From the NCBI RefSeq assembly GCF_910592395.1, contig NC_088315.1, positions 9,240,501-9,304,500 on the forward strand: a stretch of 64,000 bases of DNA, read 5' to 3'. The translations under genes were made by a program, and so were the position numbers. The notes under the pieces are model-generated. The model was not told where the DNA came from. It saw only the letters and a program-made list of their open reading frames with translations, and did no database searches. Positions 1-12,794 of this stretch are shown piece by piece (the first letter of the stretch is position 1; each line of letters opens with the position of its first letter). The DNA comes from Lineus longissimus (taxonomy: Eukaryota > Nemertea > Pilidiophora > Heteronemertea > Lineidae).

Positions 1-3000
1 TACAGATCTATCTGTGTAGGCCTACTTATTGTTGTCTCAATATTGGAATACCGTAGGAAGCTTTACTTGCTTCTGATGATGGTTTTATAGATCTATCTGT
101 GTAGGCCTACTTATTGTTGTCTCAATATTGGAATACCGTAGGAAGCTTTACTTGCTTCTGATGATGGTTTTACAGATCTATGTAGGCCTACTTATAATTG
201 TCTCAATATTTGAATACCGTAGGAAGCTTCACTTGCTTCTGATGATGGTTTAATAGATCTATGTAGGCCTACTTACTGTTGTCTCAAGACTGGAATACCG
301 TAGGAAGCTCTACTTGCTTCTGATGATGGTTTTATCTATCTGTGCAGGCCTACTTATTGTTGTCTCAATATTGGAATACCGTAGGAAGCTTTACTTGCTT
401 CTGATGATGGTTTTATCTATCTGTGTAGGCCTACTTATTGTTGTCTCAATATTGGAATACCGTAGGAAGCTTTACTTGCTTCTGATGATGGTTTTACAGA
501 TCTATCTGTGTAGGCCTACTTATTGTTGTCTCAATATTGGAATACCGTAGGAAGTTTTACTTGCTTCTGATGATGGTTTTACAGATCTATCTGTGTAGGC
601 CTACTTATTGTTGTCTCAATATTGGAATACCGTAGGAAGCTTTACTTGCTTCTGATGATGGTTTTACAGTTCTATGTAGGCCTACTTATTATTGTCTCAA
701 TATTTGAATACCGTAGGAAGCTTCACTTGCTTCTGATGATGGTTTGATAGATCTATGTAGGCCTACTTATTGTTGTCTCAAGACTGGAATACCCTAGGAA
801 GCTTTACTTGCTTCTGATGATGGTTTTATCTATCTGTGCAGGCCTACTTATTGTTGTCTCAATATTGGAATACCGTAGGAAGCTTTACTTGCTTCTGATG
901 ATGGCTTTACAGATCTATCTGTGTAGGCCTACTTATTGTTGTCTCAATATTGGAATACCGTAGGAAGCTTTACTTGCTTCTGATGATGGTTTTACAAATC
1001 TATGTAGGCCTACTTATTATTGTCTCAATATTGGAACACCGTAGAAAGCTTCACTTGCTTCTGATGATGGTTTTATAGATCTATGTAGGCCTACTTATTG
1101 TTGTGTCAATATTGGAATACCGTAGGAAGCTTTACTTGGTTCTGATGATGGTTTTACAGATCTATGTAGGCCTACTTAGTACTTATTGTTGCTTCAAGAT
1201 TGGAATACCGTAGGAAGCTTACTTGCTTCTGATGATGGTTTTACAAATTTATGTAGGCCTACTTATTGTTGTGTCAAGATTGGAATACCGTAGGAAGCTT
1301 TACTTGCTTCTGATGATGGTTTTATCTATCTGATTGTGTAGGCCTACTTATTGTTGTCTCAATATTGGAATACCGTAGGAAGCTTTACTTGCTTCTGATG
1401 ATGGTTTTACAGATCTCTCTGTGTAGGCCTAGTTATTGTTGTCTCAATATTGGAATACCGTAGGAAGCTTTACTTGCTTCTGATGATGGTTTTATAGATC
1501 TATCTGTGTAGGCCTACTTATTGTTGTCTCAATATTGGAATACCGTAGGAAGCTTTACTTGCTTCTGATGATGGTTTTACAGATCTATGTAGGCCTACTT
1601 ATTATTGTCTCAATATTTGAATACCGTAGGAAGCTTCACTTGCTTCTGATGATGGTTTAATAGATCTATGTAGGCCTACTTACTGTTGTCCTAAGTCTGG
1701 AATACCGTAGGAAGCTTTACTTGCTTCTGATGATGGTTTTATCTATCTGTGCAGGCCTACTTATTGTTGTCTCAATATTGGAATACCGTAGGAAGCTTTA
1801 CTTGCTTCTGATGATGGCTTTACAGATCTATCTGTGTAGGCCTACTTATTGTTGTCTCAATATTGGAATACCGTAGGAAGCTTTACTTGCTTCTGATGAT
1901 GGTTTTACAGTTCTATGTAGGCCTACTTATTATTGTCTTAATATTTGAATACCGTAGGAAGCTTCACTTGCTTCTGATGATGGTTTTATAGATCTATGTA
2001 GGCCTACTTATTGTTGTGTCAGTATTGGAATATCATAGGAAGCTTTACTTGCTTCTGATGATGGTTTTACAGATCTATGTAGGCCTACTTCGTACTTATT
2101 GTTGCTTCAATATTGGAATACCGTAGGAAGCTTTACTTGCTTCTGATGATGGTTTTACAGATCTATCTGTGTAGGCCTACTTATTGTTGTCTCAATATTG
2201 GAATACCGTAGGAAGCTTTACTTGCTTCTGATGATGGTTTTATAGATCTATCTGTGTAGGCCTACTTATTGTTGTCTCAATATTGGAATACCGTAGGAAG
2301 CTTTACTTGCTTCTGATGATGGTTTTACAGATCTATCTGTGTAGGCCTACTTATTTTTGTCTCAATATTGGAATACCGTAGGAAGCTTTACTTGCTTCTG
2401 ATGATGGTTTTACAGATCTATGTAGGCCTACTTATTATTGTCTCAATATTTGAATACCGTAGGAAGCTTCACTTGCTTCTGATGATGGTTTAATAGATCT
2501 ATGTAGGCCTACTTACTGTTGTCTCAAGACTGGAATACCGTAGGAAGCTTTACTTGCTTCTGATGATGGTTTTATCTATCTGTGCAGGCCTACTTATTGT
2601 TGTCCCAATATTGGAATACCGTAGGAAGCTTTACTTGCTTCTGATGATGGTTTTATCTATCTGTGTAGGCCTACTTATTGTTGTCTCAATATTGGAATAC
2701 CGTAGGAAGCTTTACTTGCTTCTGATGATGGTTTTACAGATCTATCTGTGTAGGCCTACTTATTGTTGTCTCAATATTGGAATACCGTAGGAAGCTTTAC
2801 TTGCTTCTGATGATGGTTTTACAGATCTATCTGTGTAGGCCTACTTATTGTTGTCTCAATATTGGAATACCGTAGGAAGCTTTACTTGCTTCTGATGATG
2901 GTTTTACAGTTCTATGTAGGCCTACTTATTATTGTCTCAATATTTGAATACCGTAGGAAGCTTCACTTGCTTCTGATGATGGTTTGATAGATCTATGTAG

Positions 3001-6000
3001 GCCTACTTATTGTTGTCTCAAGACTGGAATACCGTAGGAAGCTTTACTTGCTTCTGATGATGGTTTTATCTATCTGTGCAGGCCTACTTATTGTTGTCTC
3101 AATATTGGAATACCGTAGGAAGCTTTACCTGCTTCTGATGATGGTTTTACAGATCTATCTGTGTAGGCCTACTGATTGTTGTCTCAATATTGGAATACCG
3201 TAGGAAGCTTTACTTGCTTCTGATGATGGTTTTACAGATCTATGTAGGCCTACTTATTATTGTCTCAATATTGGAATACCGTAGAAAGCTTCATTTGCTT
3301 CTGATGATAGTTTTATAGATCTATGTAGGCCTAGTTATTGTTGTGTCAATATTGGAATACCGTAGGAAGCTTTACTTGCTTCTGATGATGGTTTTACAGA
3401 TCTATGTAGGCCTACTTAGTACTTATTGTTGCTTCAAGATTGGAATACCGTAAGAAGCTTACTTGCTTCTGATGATGGTTTTACAAATTTATGTAGGCCT
3501 ACTTATTGTTGTGTCAAGATTGGAATACCGTAGGAAGCTTTACTTGCTTCTGATGATTTTTTTATCTATATGTGTAGGCCTACTTATTGTTGTCTCAATA
3601 TTGGAATACCGTAGGAAGCTTTACTTGCTTCTGATGATGGTTTTACAGATCTATCTGTGTAGGCCTACTTATTTTTGTCTCAATATTGGAATACCGTAGG
3701 AAGCTTTACTTGCTTCTGATGATGGTTTTACAGATCTATGTAGGCCTACTTATTATTGTCTCAATATTTGAATACCGTAGGAAGCTTCACTTGCTTCTGA
3801 TGATGGTTTATTAGATCTATGTAGGCCTACTTACTGTTGTCTCAAGACTGGAATACCGTAGGAAGCTTTACCTGCTTCTGATGATGGTTTTATCTATCTG
3901 TGCAGGCCTACTTATTGTTGTCTCAATATTGGAATACGGTAGGAAGCTTTACTTGCTTCTGATGATGGTTTTATCTATCTGTGTAGGCCTACTTATTGTT
4001 GACTCAATATTGGAATACCGTAGGAAGCTTTACTTGCTTCTGATGATGGTTTTACAGATCTATCTGTGTAGGCCTACTTATTGTTGTCAATATTGGAATA
4101 CCGTAGGAAGCTTTACCTGCTTCTGATGATGGTTTTACAGATCTATCTGTGTAGGCCTACTTATTGTTGTCTCAATATTGGAATACCGTAGGAAGCTTTA
4201 CTTGCTTCTGATGATGGTTTTATAGATCTATCTGTGTAGGCCTACTTATTGTTGTCTCAATATTGGAATACCGTAGGAAGCTTTACTTGCTTCTGATGAT
4301 GGTTTTACAGATCTATGTAGGCCTACTTATAATTGTCTCAATATTTGAATACCGTAGGAAGCTTCACTTGCTTCTGATGATGGTTTAATAGATCTATGTA
4401 GGCCTACTTACTGTTGTCTCAAGACTGGAATACCGTAGGAAGCTCTACTTGCTTCTGATGATGGTTTTATCTATCTGTGCAGGCCTACTTATTGTTGTCT
4501 CAATATTGGAATACCGTAGGAAGCTTTACTTGCTTCTGATGATGGTTTTATCTATCTGTGTAGGCCTACTTATTGTTGTCTCAATACTGGAATACCGTAG
4601 GAAGCTTTACTTGCTTCTGATGATGGTTTTACAGATCTATCTGTGTAGGCCTACTTATTGTTGTCTCAATATTGGAATACCGTAGGAAGTTTTACTTGCT
4701 TCTGATGATGGTTTTACAGATCTATCTGTGTAGGCCTACTTATTGTTGTCTCAATATTGGAATACCGTAGGAAGCTTTACTTGCTTCTGATGATGGTTTT
4801 ACAGTTCTATGTAGGCCTACTTATTATTGTCTCAATATTTGAATACCGTAGGAAGCTTCACTTGCTTCTGATGATGGTTTGATAGATCTATGTAGGCCTA
4901 CTTATTGTTGTCTCAAGACTGGAATACCCTAGGAAGCTTTACTTGCTTCTGATGATGGTTTTATCTATCTGTGCAGGCCTACTTATTGTTGTCTCAATAT
5001 TGGAATACCGTAGGAAGCTTTACTTGCTTCTGATGATGGCTTTACAGATCTATCTGTGTAGGCCTACTTATTGTTGTCTCAATATTGGAATACCGTAGGA
5101 AGCTTTACTTGCTTCTGATGATGGTTTTACAAATCTATGTAGGCCTACTTATTATTGTCTCAATATTGGAACACCGTAGAAAGCTTCACTTGCTTCTGAT
5201 GATGGTTTTATAGATCTATGTAGGCCTACGTATTGTTGTGTCAATATTGGAATACCGTAGGAAGCTTTACTTGGTTCTGATGATGGTTTTACAGATCTAT
5301 GTAGGCCTACTTAGTACTTATTGTTGCTTCAAGATTGGAATACCGTAGGAAGCTTACTTGCTTCTGATGATGGTTTTACAAATTTATGTAGGCCTACTTA
5401 TTGTTGTGTCAAGATTGGAATACCGTAGGAAGCTTTACTTGCTTCTGATGATGGTTTTATCTATCTGATTGTGTAGGCCTACTTATTGTTGTCTCAATAT
5501 TGGAATACCGTAGGAAGCTTTACTTGCTTCTGATGATGGTTTTACAGATCTCTCTGTGTAGGCCTAGTTATTGTTGTCTCAATATTGGAATACCGTAGGA
5601 AGCTTTACTTGCTTCTGATGATGGTTTTATAGATCTATCTGTGTAGGCCTACTTATTGTTGTCTCAATATTGGAATACCGTAGGAAGCTTTACTTGCTTC
5701 TGATGATGGTTTTACAGATCTATGTAGGCCTACTTATTATTGTCTCAATATTTGAATACCGTAGGAAGCTTCACTTGCTTCTGATGATGGTTTAATAGAT
5801 CTATGTAGGCCTACTTACTGTTGTCTCAAGTCTGGAATACCGTAGGAAGCTTTACTTGCTTCTGATGATGGTTTTATCTATCTGTGCAGGCCTACTTATT
5901 GTTGTCTCAATATTGGATTGGAATACCGTAGGAAGCTTTACTTGCTTATGATGATGGTTTTACAGATCTATCTGTGTAGGCCTACTTATTGTTGTCTCAA

Positions 6001-9000
6001 TATTGGAATACCGTAGGAAGCTTTACTTGCTTCTGATGATGGTTTTACAGATCTATGTAGGCCTACTTTTTATTGTCTCAATATTTGAATATCGTAGAAA
6101 GCTTCACTTGCTTCTGATGATGGTTTTATAGATCTATGTAGGCCTACTTATTGTTGTCTCAATATTGAAATACCGTAGGAAGCTTCACTCCCTTCTGATG
6201 ATGGTTTTGCAGATCTATGTAGGCCTACTTATTGTTGTCTCAATATTGGAATACCGTAGGAAGCATCACTTGCTTCTGATGATGGTTTTACAGAACTATG
6301 TTGGCTTACTTATTGTTGTCTCAATATTGGAATACCGTAGGAAGCTTCACTTGCTTCTGATGATGGTTTTGCAGATCTATGTAGTCCTACTTATTGTTGT
6401 CTCAATATTGGAATACCGTAGGAAGCTTACTTGCTTCTGATGATGGTTTAACAGATCTATGTAGGCCTATTTATTGTTGTCTCAAGATTGGAATACCGTA
6501 GGAAGCTTTTCTTGCTTCTGATGATGGTTTTACAGATCTGTGTAAGGCTCACCGCAGGAAGCTTTATTTGCCTCTTATGATGGTTTTACAGATTCTATAT
6601 AGACCAACTTATTGTTTCTCAATATTGGAATAACGTAGGAAGCTTAACTTGCTTCTGATGATAGTTTTACAGATTTATGTAGGCCTACCTATTTTTTGTT
6701 TCAATTATTGGAATACCGTAGGAAGCTTCACTCGCTTCTGATGATGGTTTGATAGATCTATGTAGGCCTACTTATTGTTGTCTCAAGACTGGAATACCCT
6801 AGGAAGCTTTACTTGCTTCTGATGATGGTTTTATCTATCTGTGCAGGCCTACTTATTGTTGTCTCAATATTGGAATACCGTAGGAAGCTTTACTTGCTTC
6901 TGATGATGGCTTTACAGATCTATCTGTGTAGGCCTACTTATTGTTGTCTCAATATTGGAATACCGTAGGAAGCTTTACTTGCTTCTGATGATGGTTTTAC
7001 AAATCTATGTAGGCCTACTTATTATTGTCTCAATATTGGAACACCGTAGAAAGCTTCACTTGCTTCTGATGATGGTTTTATAGATCTATGTAGGCCTACG
7101 TATTGTTGTGTCAATATTGGAATACCGTAGGAAGCTTTACTTGGTTCTGATGATGGTTTTACAGATCTATGTAGGCCTACTTAGTACTTATTGTTGCTTC
7201 AAGATTGGAATACCGTAGGAAGCTTACTTGCTTCTGATGATGGTTTTACAAATTTATGTAGGCCTACTTATTGTTGTGTCAAGATTGGAATACCGTAGGA
7301 AGCTTTACTTGCTTCTGATGATGGTTTTATCTATCTGATTGTGTAGGCCTACTTATTGTTGTCTCAATATTGGAATACCGTAGGAAGCTTTACTTGCTTC
7401 TGATGATGGTTTTACAGATCTCTCTGTGTAGGCCTAGTTATTGTTGTCTCAATATTGGAATACCGTAGGAAGCTTTACTTGCTTCTGATGATGGTTTTAT
7501 AGATCTATCTGTGTAGGCCTACTTATTGTTGTCTCAATATTGGAATACCGTAGGAAGCTTTACTTGCTTCTGATGATGGTTTTACAGATCTATGTAGGCC
7601 TACTTATTATTGTCTCAATATTTGAATACCGTAGGAAGCTTCACTTGCTTCTGATGATGGTTTAATAGATCTATGTAGGCCTACTTACTGTTGTCTCAAG
7701 TCTGGAATACCGTAGGAAGCTTTACTTGCTTCTGATGATGGTTTTATCTATCTGTGCAGGCCTACTTATTGTTGTCTCAATATTGGATTGGAATACCGTA
7801 GGAAGCTTTACTTGCTTATGATGATGGTTTTACAGATCTATCTGTGTAGGCCTACTTATTGTTGTCTCAATATTGGAATACCGTAGGAAGCTTTACTTGC
7901 TTCTGATGATGGTTTTACAGATCTATGTAGGCCTACTTTTTATTGTCTCAATATTTGAATATCGTAGAAAGCTTCACTTGCTTCTGATGATGGTTTTATA
8001 GATCTATGTAGGCCTACTTATTGTTGTCTCAATATTGAAATACCGTAGGAAGCTTCACTCCCTTCTGATGATGGTTTTGCAGATCTATGTAGGCCTACTT
8101 ATTGTTGTCTCAATATTGGAATACCGTAGGAAGCATCACTTGCTTCTGATGATGGTTTTACAGAACTATGTTGGCTTACTTATTGTTGTCTCAATATTGG
8201 AATACCGTAGGAAGCTTCACTTGCTTCTGATGATGGTTTTGCAGATCTATGTAGTCCTACTTATTGTTGTCTCAATATTGGAATACCGTAGGAAGCTTAC
8301 TTGCTTCTGATGATGGTTTAACAGATCTATGTAGGCCTATTTATTGTTGTCTCAAGATTGGAATACCGTAGGAAGCTTTTCTTGCTTCTGATGATGGTTT
8401 TACAGATCTGTGTAAGGCTCACCGCAGGAAGCTTTATTTGCCTCTTATGATGGTTTTACAGATTCTATATAGACCAACTTATTGTTTCTCAATATTGGAA
8501 TAACGTAGGAAGCTTAACTTGCTTCTGATGATAGTTTTACAGATTTATGTAGGCCTACCTATTTTTTGTTTCAATTATTGGAATACCGTAGGAAGCTTCA
8601 CTCGCTTCTGATGATGGTTTTGCAGATCTATGTAGGCCTACTTATTGTTGTCTCAAAATTGGAATACCGTAGGAAGCTTCACTCGCGTCTGATGATGGTT
8701 TTGCAGATCTATGTAGGCCTACTTATTGTTGTCTCAAAATTGGAATACCGTAGGAAGCGTTCTTGCTTCTGATGATGGTTTTGCAGATCTATGTAGTCCT
8801 ACTTATTGTTGTCTCAATATTGGAATATCGTAGGAAGTTTACTTGCTTCTGATGATGGTTTGATAGATCTATGTAGGCCTACTTATTGTTGTCTTAATAT
8901 TGGAATACCGTAGGAAGCTTCACTCGCTTCTGATGATGGTTTAATAGATTTATGTAGGCCTACTTATTGTTGTCTCAATATTGGAATACCGTAGGAAGCT

Positions 9001-9950
9001 TTACTCGCTTCTGATGATGGTTTTGCAGATCTATCTGTGTAGGACTACTAATTGTTGTCTCAATATTTGAATACCGTAGGAAGTTTACTAGCTTCTGATG
9101 ATGGTTTTACGGATTTATGTAGCCCTACCTATTGTTGTCTTAATATTGGAATACCATAGGAAGCATCAATTGCTTCTGATGATAGTTTTACAGATCTATG
9201 TAGGCCTATTTATTGTTGTCTCAAGATTGGAATACCGTAGGAAGCTTTACTTGCTTCTGATGATGGTTTTACAGATCTGTGTAGGCCTACTTATTTTTTC
9301 TCAATATTGGAATGCCGTAGGAAGCTTAACTTGCTTCTGATGATGGTTTTACAGATCTATGTAGGCCTACTTATTATTGTCCCAATATTGGAATACCGTA
9401 GGAAGCTTCACTTGCTTCTGATGATGGTTTTACAGATCTATGTGGGTCTACTTGTTGTTGTTTCACGATTGGAATACGGTAGGAAGCTTTGCTTGCTTCT
9501 GATGATGATTTTGCAGATCTATGTAGGCCTACTTATAGTTGTCTCAGTATTGGAATACCGTAGGAAGCTTCACCCGCTTCTGATGATGGTTTTGCAGATC
9601 TATGTAGGCCTACTTATTTTTGTCTCAATAATGGAATACCGTAGGAAGCTTACTTGCCTCTGATGATGGTTTTACAGATCTATCTATGTAGGCCTATTTA
9701 TTGTTGTCTCTATATTGGAATACCGTAGGAAGCTTTACTTGCTTCTGATGATGGTTTTACAGATCCATCTATGTAGGCCTATTTATTGTTGTCTCAATGT
9801 TGGAATACCGTAGGAAGCTTTACTTGCTTCTGATGATGGTTTTACAGATCTATCTATGTAGGCCTATTTATTGTTGTCTCAATGTTGGAATACCGTAGGA
9901 AGCTTTACTTGCTTCTGATGATGGTTTTACAGATCTTTTTGTTGTGTTAG
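1..9950. repeat. Satellite A: 81-85 bp tandem array, about 120 copies
   Basis: A tandem array runs from the left edge to about 9.95 kb. The unit is about 81 bp, or 85 bp when ATCT is duplicated in the phrase AGATCTATCTGTGTAGG. Each unit carries three restriction-like palindromes: AGATCT, GTAGGCCTAC and AAGCTT. Variant units share diagnostic changes, for example TTGGAACACCGTAGAAAGC at about 1033, 5166 and 7036, so the array has higher-order structure. The 81 bp unit is divisible by three, which creates repetitive 68-118 residue open frames (a 27-residue repeat). These are by-products and not genes. The last units near 9.7-9.95 kb keep the unit but end in a degenerate piece near 9,990. Confidence 0.97.
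4870..8609. repeat. Two near-identical 1,870 bp higher-order blocks in satellite A
   Basis: The block from about 4870 to 6739 recurs at 6740 to 8609 with an offset of 1,870 bp. Shared unusual variants include the CCCTAGG change (4927 and 6797), TTGGTTCTGATG (5272 and 7142), the ATTGGATTGG insertion (5913 and 7783) and a decayed unit with GTAAGGCTCACCGC (6542 and 8412). An earlier, partly overlapping copy of the same unit order lies about 4,130 bp upstream. This indicates recent segmental amplification by unequal exchange, or an assembly duplication. Confidence 0.9.
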
Positions 9951-10245
9951 TTATAGGCCTTTATCATGATATTAGAAAATATATTTAGAAAATTGGAATG
10001 CCGTAGGAAGCTATACCGTTCAGTATGTATATGACATATACAATCTTATATAACGATACGTGGAAATGTGAATTTTTTCTTAAACCAGAGTCTTTTAAAT
10101 TTATTTGAAAGACTCTGGTTTAACTGATTATAAATCCTGGAATTTTTTATATCAATTTCTCAGATGCGTGTTACCTGAAAAACCTTACCAATATTTAAAT
10201 ATTAAACAACTTAAATAATCCTTTCCTCATTAGAAAATGATATTC
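9951..10245. other. AT-rich spacer between satellites A and B
   Basis: About 295 bp of AT-rich unique sequence separate the two satellites. I see no gene. It holds the short palindrome listed at 10081-10122. Confidence 0.6.
10081..10122. repeat. 42 bp hairpin/palindrome
   Basis: The arms TAAACCAGAGTCTTTTAAAT and ATTTGAAAGACTCTGGTTTA are reverse complements with one mismatch and almost no loop. The same words appear at 48013-48062 (CCAGAATCTTAAATTT, then ATTTGAAAGACTCTG) and as a single arm at 59240-59260. It is therefore probably the core or end of a small dispersed foldback element. Confidence 0.7.
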
Positions 10246-12778
10246 CCAGTTCAGTGCTTGACTAGAATGAAGTGTGATTCAGCGAGGTCATGACAATGGA
10301 GACTGAAGATGAAAGATTGCATGAATGAGGATATAGTGAAAAGCCACTTCCTTGTCTCCACTATCAGTGAGGTTGACTTGGGTCTAGAATGAGGTGTGAT
10401 TCAGCGAGGTCATGACCATGTGGACTGAAGTTAAAAGAGTGCATGAATGAAGATAAAGTGAAAAGCCACTTCCTTGTCTCCACTATCAGTGAGGTTGACT
10501 TGCGTCTAGAATGAAGTGTGATTCAGCGAGGTCCTGACCATGTGGACTGAAGTTGAAAGAATGCATGAATGAGGATATAGTGAAAAGCCGCTTCCTTGTC
10601 TCCACTATCAGTGAGGTTGACTTGGGTCTAGATTGAAGTATGATTCAGCGAGGTCATGACCTTGGAGACTGAAGATGAAAGATTGCATGAATGAGGATAT
10701 AGTGAAAAGCCGCTTCCTTGTCTCCACTATCAGTGTGGTTGACTTGGGTCTAGAATGAGATATGATTCAGCGAGGTCATGACCTTGGAAACTGAAGATGA
10801 AAGATTGCATGAATGAGGATATAGTAAAACGGCCGCTTCCTTGTCTCCACTATCAGTGTGGTTGACTTGGGTCTAGAATGAGGTGTGATTCAGCGAGGTC
10901 ATGACCATGTGGACTGAGGTTAAAAGAGTGCATGAATGAAGACAAAGTGAAAAGCCGCTTCCTTGTCTCCACTATCAGTGTGGTTGACTTGGGTCTAGAA
11001 TGAAGTGTGATTCAGCGAGGTCATGACAATGCAGACTGAAGATGAAAGATTGCATGAATGAAGATAAAGTGAAAAGCCGCTTCCTTGTCTCCACTATCAG
11101 TGAGGTTGACTTGGGTCTAGAATGAAGTGTGATTCAGCGAGGTCATGTCTATGCAGACTGAAGTTGAAAGATTGCATATATGAGGATAAAGTGAAAAGCC
11201 GCTTCCTTGTCTCCACTATCAGTGTGGTTGACTTGGGTCTAGAATGAAGTATGATTCAGCGAGGTCATGACCATGTAGACTGAAGTTGAAAGATTGCATG
11301 AATGAGGATATAGTGAAAAGCCGCTTCCTTGTCTCCACTATCAGTGAGGTCGACTTGGGTCTAGATTGAAGTATGATTCAGCGAGGTCATGACCTTGGAG
11401 ACTGAAGATGAAAGATTGCATGAATGAGGATATAGTGAAAAGCCGCTTCCTTGTCTCCACTATCAGTGAGGTTGACTTGGGTCTAGATTGAAGTATGATT
11501 CAGCGAGGTCATGACCTTGGAGACTGAAGATGAAAGATTGCATGAATGAGGATATAGTGAAAAGCCGCTTCCTTGTCTCCACTATCAGTATGGTTGACTT
11601 GGGTCTAGAATGAGATATGATTCAGCGAGGTCATGACCTTGGAAACTGAAGATGAAAGATTGCATGAATGAGGATATAGTGAAACAGCCGCTTCCTTGTC
11701 TCCACTATCAGTGTGGTTGACTTGGGTCTAGAATGAAGTGTGATTCAGCGAGGTCATGACCATGCAGACTGAAGATGAAAGATTGCATGAATGAAGATAT
11801 ATTGAAAAGCCGCTTCCTTGTCTCCACTATCAGTGAGGTTGACTTGGGTCTAGAATGAAGTGTGATTCAGCGAGGTCATGACCATGCAGACTGAAGATGA
11901 AAGATTGCATGAATGAAGATAAAGTGAAAAGCCGCTTCCTTGTCTCCACTATCAGTGAGGTTGACTTGGGTCTAGAATGAAGTGTGATTCAGCGAGGTCA
12001 TGACCATGCAGACTGAAGATGAAAGATTGCATGAATGAAGATATATTGAAAAGCCGCTTCCTTGTCTCCACTATCAGTGAGGTTGACTTGGGTCTAGAAT
12101 GAAGTGTGATTCAGCGAGGTCATGACCATGCAGACTGAAGATGAAAGATTGCATGAATGAAGATAAAGTGAAAAGCCGCTTCCTTGTCTCCACTATCAGT
12201 GAGGTTGACTTGGGTCTAGAATGAAGTGTGATTCAGCGAGGTCATGACCATGCAGACTGAAGATGAAAGATTGCATGAATGAAGATAAAGTGAAAAGCCG
12301 CTTCCTTGTCTCCACTATCAGTGAGGTTGACTTGGGTCTAGAATGAAGTGTGATTCAGCGAGGGCATGACCTTGGAGACTGAAGATGAAAGATTGCATGA
12401 ATAAAGATAAAGTGAAAAGCCGCTTCCTTGTCTCCACCATCAGTGAGGTTGACTTGGGTCTAGAATGAAGTGTGATTCAGCGAGGTCATGACCATGTGGA
12501 CTGAAGTTTGAAGAATGCATGAATGAAGACAAAGTGAAAAGCCATTTCCTTGTCTCCACCAACATTGAGGTTGACTTGGGTCTAGAATGAAGTGTGATTC
12601 AGCGAGGTCATGATTATAATATAGACTGAAGTTAAAGATTGCATGAATGAAGGAGGATGTAATTGTAATGAAAAGCTGCTTCCCTGTCTCCACTATCAGA
12701 GGGGTTGACTTGGGTCTAGAATGAAGTGTGATTCAGGATCATGACCCTGTAGACTGATGTTGAAAGAATGAATGATAG
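10246..12778. repeat. Satellite B: 122 bp tandem array, about 20 copies
   Basis: The unit starts at TCTAGAATGAAGTGTGATTC and repeats every 122 bp (for example 12215 to 12337). Copies are roughly 90-97% alike and decay toward both ends. Around 11.7-12.2 kb the variants ATATTGAAAAGCC and ATAAAGTGAAAAGCC alternate, so part of the array is built of 244 bp dimers. A 77-residue minus-strand frame at 12460-12693 is a by-product. I see no coding or RNA gene signal. Confidence 0.96.
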
Positions 12779-12794
12779 CCGGAAGCTGGGAAGG

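Noticed and set aside
314-9663. Open frames of 68-118 residues (LLMMVLQIYVGLLIVVSILE-type repeats)
   Set aside because: They arise because the satellite unit is often 81 bp, divisible by three. They break wherever an 85 bp unit occurs, and they have no codon-level conservation.
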